A DNA stretch of 64,000 nucleotides from Candidatus Sodalis pierantonius str. SOPE. Its GTDB lineage: Bacteria > Pseudomonadota > Gammaproteobacteria > Enterobacterales > Enterobacteriaceae. A program made the position numbers and the translations under genes. Under the pieces are notes generated by a model. That model did not search any database and was not told the origin of the DNA. It was given only the letters and a program-made list of their open reading frames with translations. This document shows positions 58,226 to 64,000 of the stretch, piece by piece (position 1 is the first letter of the stretch; each line of letters begins with the position of its first letter). Location: NCBI RefSeq assembly GCF_000517405.1, contig NZ_CP006568.1, positions 1,364,001 through 1,428,000 of the forward strand, read 5' to 3'.

Positions 58226-61045
58226 ATGACTGATTACAAAAATACCCTGAATTTGCCGGACACAGGGTTTCCCATGCGCGGCGATTTAGCCAAGCGTGAA
58301 CCTGGCATGCTGCAACGCTGGTATGAACAGGATCTGTACGGGATTATTCGTCACGCCAGGAAGGGCAAGAAAACTTTCATTCTGCACGACGGCCCGCCGT
58401 ATGCGAACGGCAGCATTCATATCGGTCACTCGGTCAATAAAATTCTTAAAGATATTATTATTAAATACAAAGGGTTGATGGGCTATGACTCGCCTTATGC
58501 CCCGGGCTGGGATTGCCATGGCCTGCCGATTGAGCTGAAGGTGGAACAACTGATCGGCAAGCCGGGCGAGAAGGTCAGCGCCGCGGAATTCCGCGCCGCC
58601 TGCCGCCGTTATGCCGCCGAACAGGTGGAGGGGCAGAAAAAGGATTTCATTCGTCTGGGCGTGCTTGGCGACTGGGAACACCCGTACCTGACGATGGATT
58701 TCACTACCGAGGCGAATATTATTCGCGCCCTCGGTAAGATTATCGCCAACGGCCATCTGCATAAAGGCGCCAAGCCGGTGCACTGGTGCATCGACTGCCG
58801 CTCCGCGCTGGCGGAGGCGGAAGTGGAGTATTACGACCGGACTTCGCCGTCCATTGATGTGGCTTTCGCGGCCGCAGACGCCGCCGCGGTCGCCGCCAAG
58901 TTGTTCGGCATCGCTGATTTTACTGGTCAAGTGTCACTGGTGATCTGGACCACCACGCCGTGGACCCTGCCGGCCAACCGCGCCATCGCCGTCCATCCCG
59001 ACTTCGACTATCAATGGGTCGAGATTGACGGGCAAGCCTATATCCTGGCCGCCGATTTGGTGGACAGCGTCATGGCGCGCGCCGGCATCACGGGTTGGAC
59101 GGTGCTCGGCAGCGCCAAAGGTAGCGCGCTGGAGCTGCTGCGGTTCCGTCATCCGTTCATGGGCTTCGATGTGCCGGTCATTTTGGGCCAGTACGTGACG
59201 CTGGACGCGGGCACCGGCGCGGTGCATACCGCCCCCGGCCATGGCCCCGACGACTATGTCATCGGCCAGCAATACGGTCTGGAAGTCGCCAATCCGGTCG
59301 GTCCCGATGGCTGCTATCTACCGGGTACGCTGCCGGCGCTGGACGGTTTGCAGGTGTTTAAAGCCAATGATGTGGTCATCGATCTGCTACGCGACAGCGG
59401 CGCCCTGCTGCACGTGGAAAAGCTACAGCACAGCTATCCGCACTGCTGGCGCCATAAAACGCCGATTATCTTTCGCGCCACGCCGCAGTGGTTCGTCAGC
59501 ATGGATCAGCTCGGCCTGCGTAAGCAGTCGCTGGCAGAGATCAAGGACGTGCAGTGGATCCCCGGCTGGGGCCAGGCGCGCATTGAGACCATGGTCGCCA
59601 ACCGTCCCGACTGGTGCATTTCGCGTCAGCGCACTTGGGGCGTACCGATGGCGCTGTTCGTGCATAACGAGACCGAAGCGCTGCATCCGCGCACTATTGA
59701 ACTGATGGAAGCGGTGGCGCAGCGGGTTGAGCAGGACGGCATTCAGGCCTGGTGGGATTTGGATCCGGCCGAGATTTTGGGTGACAATGCCGCGCATTAT
59801 CACAAAGTGCCGGATACCCTCGACGTTTGGTTCGACTCCGGCTCCACCCACTCCTCCGTGGTGGCGGTGCGGCCGGAATTTGAAGGCCATGCGCCCGACA
59901 TGTATCTGGAAGGGTCTGACCAGCATCGCGGCTGGTTCATGTCGTCGCTGATGATCTCTACCGCCATGCACGGCAAGGCACCGTATCGTCAGGTGCTGAC
60001 CCACGGCTTTACCGTTGATGGGCAAGGCCGGAAAATGTCCAAATCGGTGGGCAACGTAGTCAGCCCGCAGCAGGTCATGGACAAGTTGGGGGCGGATATT
60101 CTGCGTCTCTGGGTCGCCTCCACCGATTACACCGGCGAGATGGCGGTGTCCGATGAAATCCTCAAGCGTTCCGCCGACGCCTATCGCCGCATCCGCAACA
60201 CCGCTCGTTTCCTGCTGGCCAACCTGAACGGTTTTGATCCGGCGCGCCACAGCGTCAGCCCGAAGCAGATGGTGGTGCTGGATCGCTGGGCGGTGGGCCG
60301 GGCGCAGGCGGCGCAGGCGGAGATCGTCGCCGCTTACGACAGCTATGATTTCCATAATGTCGTACAGCGTATGATGCAGTTCTGTTCCGTCGAGATGGGC
60401 TCTTTTTATCTGGATATCATCAAGGACCGTCAGTACACCACCAAAGCGGACAGTATCGCCCGCCGCAGCTGCCAGACCGCGCTGTATCATATCATTGAAG
60501 CCCTGGGGCGCTGGATGGCGCCCATCATGTCGTTTACCGCCGATGAGATCTGGGGCTTTATGCCGGGGGAACGGGCGCAGTATGTCTTTACCGAAGAGTG
60601 GTACGATGGCCTGTTCGGACTGGACGCCGCCCAGCCGTTGAACGATGCTTATTGGCAGACGCTGTTGCAGGTGCGCAGCGAAACTAACAAGGTTATCGAG
60701 CAGGCGCGGGCGGACAAGCGCATCGGCGGCTCACTGGAGGCTCGGGTCACGCTGTACGCGGAGCCGGATCTTGCCGCTTCACTGCGTGAATTGGGCGATG
60801 AACTCTACTTCGCGCTACTGACCTCAAGCGCGGTCGTGGCGGATTATGGCGACGCCGGCGATGACGCGGTGCAGTGCGAAGGGCTGAAGGGGCTGAAGAT
60901 TGCCTTGGCAAAAGCCGAGGGGGAAAAATGCCCGCGCTGCTGGCATTATGAGACGGATATCGGTCAGCATGCCGATCATCCGGAAATTTGTGGTCGCTGT
61001 GTCACCAATGTGGCCGGCCCGGGCGAAGAGCGTAAGTTTGTCTGA
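58226..61045 (+). CDS. ileS: IleS, isoleucyl-tRNA synthetase
   Basis: 939 residues, nearly the E. coli length. HIGH motif in GSIHIGHSVN, editing domain with WTTTPWTLPANRA, KMSKS in GRKMSKSVGN near 602, and C-terminal zinc site CPRCWH...CGRCV. Essential class I synthetase. 31 bases after ribF; its TGA overlaps the lspA ATG. Intact. Confidence 0.98.
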   Translation: MTDYKNTLNLPDTGFPMRGDLAKREPGMLQRWYEQDLYGIIRHARKGKKTFILHDGPPYANGSIHIGHSVNKILKDIIIKYKGLMGYDSPYAPGWDCHGLPIELKVEQLIGKPGEKVSAAEFRAACRRYAAEQVEGQKKDFIRLGVLGDWEHPYLTMDFTTEANIIRALGKIIANGHLHKGAKPVHWCIDCRSALAEAEVEYYDRTSPSIDVAFAAADAAAVAAKLFGIADFTGQVSLVIWTTTPWTLPANRAIAVHPDFDYQWVEIDGQAYILAADLVDSVMARAGITGWTVLGSAKGSALELLRFRHPFMGFDVPVILGQYVTLDAGTGAVHTAPGHGPDDYVIGQQYGLEVANPVGPDGCYLPGTLPALDGLQVFKANDVVIDLLRDSGALLHVEKLQHSYPHCWRHKTPIIFRATPQWFVSMDQLGLRKQSLAEIKDVQWIPGWGQARIETMVANRPDWCISRQRTWGVPMALFVHNETEALHPRTIELMEAVAQRVEQDGIQAWWDLDPAEILGDNAAHYHKVPDTLDVWFDSGSTHSSVVAVRPEFEGHAPDMYLEGSDQHRGWFMSSLMISTAMHGKAPYRQVLTHGFTVDGQGRKMSKSVGNVVSPQQVMDKLGADILRLWVASTDYTGEMAVSDEILKRSADAYRRIRNTARFLLANLNGFDPARHSVSPKQMVVLDRWAVGRAQAAQAEIVAAYDSYDFHNVVQRMMQFCSVEMGSFYLDIIKDRQYTTKADSIARRSCQTALYHIIEALGRWMAPIMSFTADEIWGFMPGERAQYVFTEEWYDGLFGLDAAQPLNDAYWQTLLQVRSETNKVIEQARADKRIGGSLEARVTLYAEPDLAASLRELGDELYFALLTSSAVVADYGDAGDDAVQCEGLKGLKIALAKAEGEKCPRCWHYETDIGQHADHPEICGRCVTNVAGPGEERKFV

Positions 61046-61551
61046 TGAATAAAACGATTATGTCCACGGGACTGCGCTGGCTTTGGCTGGCGCTGGTGGT
61101 TCTGGCGCTGGATCTCGGCAGCAAGCAGTGGGTCATGGCGCATTTCTGGCTTGGCGAGTCGGTGCCGGTTATCCCGTTTATTAATTTTACCTATGCCCAC
61201 AATCCGGGCGCCGCCTTCAGTTTCCTGGCGGACGAGGGAGGATGGCAACGCTGGGCGTTCTCCGCCATAGCGGTGATCATCGCGGTGGTGCTGCTGGTCA
61301 TGATGTATCGTTCAGACAAGCGGGCCAGGCTGTCTAACGCCGCCTATGCGATGATTATCGGCGGCGCGCTGGGCAATCTGTTCGACCGGATGGTGCATGG
61401 CGTGGTGATCGACTTTATTGATTTCTATGTCGGCGATTGGCACTGGCCCACGTTCAACGTGGCGGATGCAGGCATTTGCATTGGCGCCGTACTGATTGTG
61501 CTGGAGGGCTTTTGCCGTCCCGCCGGCAAAACCGCCAGGCAGAAAGGGTGA
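61045..61551 (+). CDS. lspA: LspA, lipoprotein signal peptidase
   Basis: 168 residues (E. coli 164), four membrane segments. Catalytic aspartates in GNLFDRMVHG and FNVADAGICIG. Cleaves prolipoprotein signal peptides at the inner membrane. Start overlaps the ileS stop (TGATG). Intact. Confidence 0.97.
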   Translation: MNKTIMSTGLRWLWLALVVLALDLGSKQWVMAHFWLGESVPVIPFINFTYAHNPGAAFSFLADEGGWQRWAFSAIAVIIAVVLLVMMYRSDKRARLSNAAYAMIIGGALGNLFDRMVHGVVIDFIDFYVGDWHWPTFNVADAGICIGAVLIVLEGFCRPAGKTARQKG

Positions 61552-61555
61552 AGTG

Positions 61556-62030
61556 ATGACTAATCACGCCGTACAACCGGACAGCGCGGTATTGCTGCAT
61601 TTTGATCTTAAACTGGCGGACGGGCAGTTGGCCGATTCGACCCGGCGCGAGAAACAAACCGGCGCTTTTTCGGCTCGGGGACGGCAGCCTGTCCGCCGAG
61701 TTGGAGCAGGCGCTGCTCGGCCTGCGGACGGGAGACCGGAAAAGCTTCTCCCTGGCGCCGGAGTCGGCGTTCGGTCCGTCCAATCCCGATCTCATTCAGT
61801 TTTATTCGCGCCGCAATTTTATTGAGACCGGCGTGCCGGACGTGGGTACCATTATGCTGTTTACCGGTATCAACGGCAGCGAAATGCCGGGGCTGATAAG
61901 CGACGTGGCGGACGACTCTATCACCGTCGATTTTAATCATCCGCTCGCCGGTAAAGTGGTCTGGTTCGATATTGAAGTACTGGCAATTGACCCGCAACTG
62001 GAGGCGACCGTTGCGCATACTGCTGGCTAA
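61556..62030 (+). pseudogene. fkpB: fkpB, FKBP-type peptidyl-prolyl isomerase, 1-bp insertion
   Basis: Starts MTNHAVQPDSAVLLHFDLKL. An extra A in the run at 61652-61654 (GAGAAACAAACC where GAGAACAAACC fits) shifts the frame; PALFRLGDGSLSAELEQ through LFTGINGSEMPG and HPLAGKVVWFDIEVLAIDP continues in another frame to 62030. SlpA/FkpB isomerase. Its 3' end overlaps the ispH start and carries the ispH ribosome site. Ribosomes reading the shifted frame stop at about 61825. Confidence 0.93.
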
Positions 62031-62961
62031 TCCGCGCGGATTTTGCGCCGGCGTTGACCGGGCAATCAGTATCGTTGAGCGCGCGCTGGAAATCTATAGC
62101 GCGCCCATCTATGTGCGCCATGAAGTCGTGCACAACCGCTATGTGGTCGATACGCTGCGCCAGCGGGGAGCGATTTTCATCGAGCAAATCGCTGAAGTGC
62201 CTGATGGCTCCATCCTGATTTTCTCCGCCCACGGCGTCTCCCAGGCGGTGCGGGCAGAGGCGCGCCGCCGCGATTTGACCGTGTTTGACGCTACCTGCCC
62301 GCTGGTGACCAAAGTGCATATGGAGGTCGCCCGCGCCAGCCGTAAGGGGACCGAGGCCATTCTGATTGGCCATACCGGTCATCCCGAAGTGGAAGGCACC
62401 ATGGGGCAATACAACAACCCCGACGGAGGGATGTATCTGGTCGAATCGCCGGAGGATGTCTGGCGGCTTAACGTCAAAAACGTTGATAATCTGTGCTTTA
62501 TGACCCAGACCACGCTATCGGTGGATGATACCTCTGACGTGATTGACGCGCTTCGCGCGCGGTTCCCCGCGATTATCGGGCCGCGCAAAGACGATATTTG
62601 CTACGCGACCACCAACCGCCAGGAAGCGGTGCGCAATCTGGCCGCCGATGCCGATGTGGTGCTGGTGGTCGGCTCGAAAAACTCCTCCAACTCCAACCGG
62701 CTGGCGGAACTCGCCCAGCGGGTTGGCAAGCCGGCCTATCTGATTGACAGCGCCGGCGACATCCAGGAAAGCTGGCTGCAGGGCACGCAGGCAATCGGCG
62801 TTACCGCCGGCGCCTCGGCGCCCGATATCCTGGTGCAGCGGGTAATCGAACGTCTGCGCTCGCTGGGCGCCGAAGACGCTGAAGAGCTCATAGGCCGCGA
62901 GGAAAATATCGTCTTTGAAGTGCCGAAAGAGCTGCGGGTCGACGTGAAGATGGTGGAGTAA
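62011..62961 (+). CDS. ispH: IspH, 4-hydroxy-3-methylbut-2-enyl diphosphate reductase
   Basis: 316 residues, exactly the E. coli length if TTG at 62011 is the start; a perfect GGAGG at 62000-62004 lies 6 bases before it. Begins MRILLANPRGFCAGVDRAI; the three iron-sulfur cysteines are in GFCAGVD, FDATCPLVTKVH and DDICYATTNRQ. Last step of the MEP isoprenoid route. Essential and intact although fkpB just before it is broken. Confidence 0.96.
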   Translation: MRILLANPRGFCAGVDRAISIVERALEIYSAPIYVRHEVVHNRYVVDTLRQRGAIFIEQIAEVPDGSILIFSAHGVSQAVRAEARRRDLTVFDATCPLVTKVHMEVARASRKGTEAILIGHTGHPEVEGTMGQYNNPDGGMYLVESPEDVWRLNVKNVDNLCFMTQTTLSVDDTSDVIDALRARFPAIIGPRKDDICYATTNRQEAVRNLAADADVVLVVGSKNSSNSNRLAELAQRVGKPAYLIDSAGDIQESWLQGTQAIGVTAGASAPDILVQRVIERLRSLGAEDAEELIGREENIVFEVPKELRVDVKMVE

Positions 62962-63019
62962 TGCCATCATCGCCGTCTTGCCTAACGCTTTCGTAACGGC
63001 GTACCCTCCCAAGCCGCGG

Positions 63020-63971
63020 GTCAATCGAACCGGAAACGGTAGGTTGGTGCACTGCAGCAGTGCGCCGTCCAGCTCGCCGGGGGCCGCCAGCTGCTTACGT
63101 GCCGAAGTGATAAACAGCGTCGTGCCTCCGGGGCCGCCAAAGGCGCAGCAGCTGGGCTGCGTGACCGGCAGCGGCACATGCTCGGCGAGCGTAAGCGTAC
63201 CGTGGCGGATACGGTAGCGGCTAAGACACCCGTGGCCGAAGCGGGCGTTAATCAAATCCCTCTCATGACTGAGCGCCGACCCGTCGGGCGTCATATCGTC
63301 GGCGGCGTGGCTACGCATCTCCTGCGGCAGAATTCCCAGGCCGCTGGCTGAGAAAAACAACTGCTCGGCGCTGTCGGCAAACCAGACGCGATCTTCATGC
63401 CAGGCGAGCGTGTTGGGAATGGTCATGGCGCCGGCCATTTTGACCGGCCGGGAATCGCCCGGGGCAAACCGATACCAGCCGCCGAGGGGCGCCGATTCGT
63501 TAACGTCCATGGTGCTGAATCACAGGGAACCATCAGGGGCGATGGCGGCCTCGTTGAGGGGGTGCCGGCCGCGTCACGCTGGTAGGGGCAGAGCAACGCC
63601 GGCTGCGCCTGACAATCCTCCCAGTGATAAAGCAGGATGCCCTGGTCGCTCAACAGCATAAACTGTTCGCGACGCTCGGTCAGCAGCGCGGCGCTGAACA
63701 GCGGCGCGAGCCTGCGCTGTTCGATGGCATCCCGCTCCGGCCAATAGCGCAGCAATCGGCGTTGTAAAATATCGACCCACAATAGGGACCGACTCTGGCT
63801 GCACCAGACCGGGGATTCCCCCAGCTCGGCGCGATAATCGCCCACCGGACGCACCTGACCGCTAAAAAGCGTCTCCGTCCTGACCTCATCTTTGGCTTGC
63901 CAATAAGCGCTAAGTGTAGCGGCTTTACGCGATGGGGAAAGCGTAAAAACGCATTGGCTATGAATAAACAT
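63020..63971 (-). pseudogene. SMP-30/gluconolactonase (regucalcin)-family protein, frameshift and nonsense
   Basis: Family segments: YRAELGESPVWCSQSRSLLWVD near the N-terminus, AIAPDGSL, IPNTLAWHEDRVWFADS and FGGPGGTTLFITSARK. A shift of frame occurs near 63555-63566 (around AAGT / NEAAIAPDG), and TGA at 63520-63522 replaces the expected Trp in SLWFSTMD. The natural stop is not clear: the frame runs past 63000 antisense to ispH. The exact 5' start and 3' end are uncertain. Metal-dependent lactonases of sugar metabolism. The last bases of the window (63972-64000) show nothing. Confidence 0.8.
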
Positions 63972-64000
63972 TCAATTTGCGCTGCGCGGCGCAAAAAAAT

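Overview
This window looks like chromosome of a host-associated, degenerating enterobacterium of the Sodalis type (Pectobacteriaceae/Enterobacterales). Gene order follows two blocks of the E. coli map: tyrB-yjbQ-yjbR-uvrA-ssb ... yjcE ... actP-yjcH-acs ... gltP (about 92 min), and gpmB-rob-creA-arcA-thrLABC-yaaA-yaaJ-talB-mog-dnaKJ-nhaA-rpsT-ribF-ileS-lspA-fkpB-ispH (about 0 min). Few or fresh inactivating changes in many genes, plus multiple IS256-, IS21- and IS5/IS903-type copies, suggest a recently acquired insect endosymbiont. A Sitophilus-weevil Sodalis is my best guess; it is an inference from IS load and gene content, not a database match.

Region 1-13,240: the window opens in an IS256-family copy that has cut off tyrB. 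Intact yjbQ, dead yjbR, a second IS256 copy, and the divergent uvrA/ssb pair with a degraded LexA box follow. Next come an unrecognised 370-residue protein split by an IS903-like element, a decayed sulfonate-type cluster (binding protein, OsmC-like protein, flavin monooxygenase), a small secreted protein and a 14-unit 7-bp tandem repeat.

Region 13,245-31,251: one lysR gene carries an IS256, an IS21 and a nonsense codon. It is divergent from an intact short-chain dehydrogenase. A decayed TonB receptor with a Fur-like palindrome, intact yjcE, a decayed cidR/cidB set around an intact cidA, a decayed acetate module (acs, actP) with intact yjcH, and intact gltP follow.

Region 31,340-37,239 is an IS cluster joining the two synteny blocks: a cusA-like fragment, an IS21 copy, and an IS256 copy nested inside another IS256 copy, ending at a truncated gpmB.

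Region 37,240-64,000 holds mostly core genes. The thr operon with its leader and attenuator, arcA, dnaK-dnaJ with a sigma-32 promoter, nhaA, rpsT, ribF, ileS, lspA and ispH are intact. rob, talB, mog, fkpB and an SMP-30-type gene are broken by point changes or small indels, and yaaJ has an internal deletion.

Taken together, translation, chaperone, DNA repair, threonine synthesis and isoprenoid functions are kept, while acetate scavenging, sulfonate use, siderophore uptake, some regulators and transaldolase B are being lost. I saw no tRNA, rRNA or CRISPR array, and no clearly new defence or biosynthetic system. The most novel items are the unrecognised split gene at 6744-8920, the 7-bp repeat array, the G13 tract in rob and the nested IS junction.
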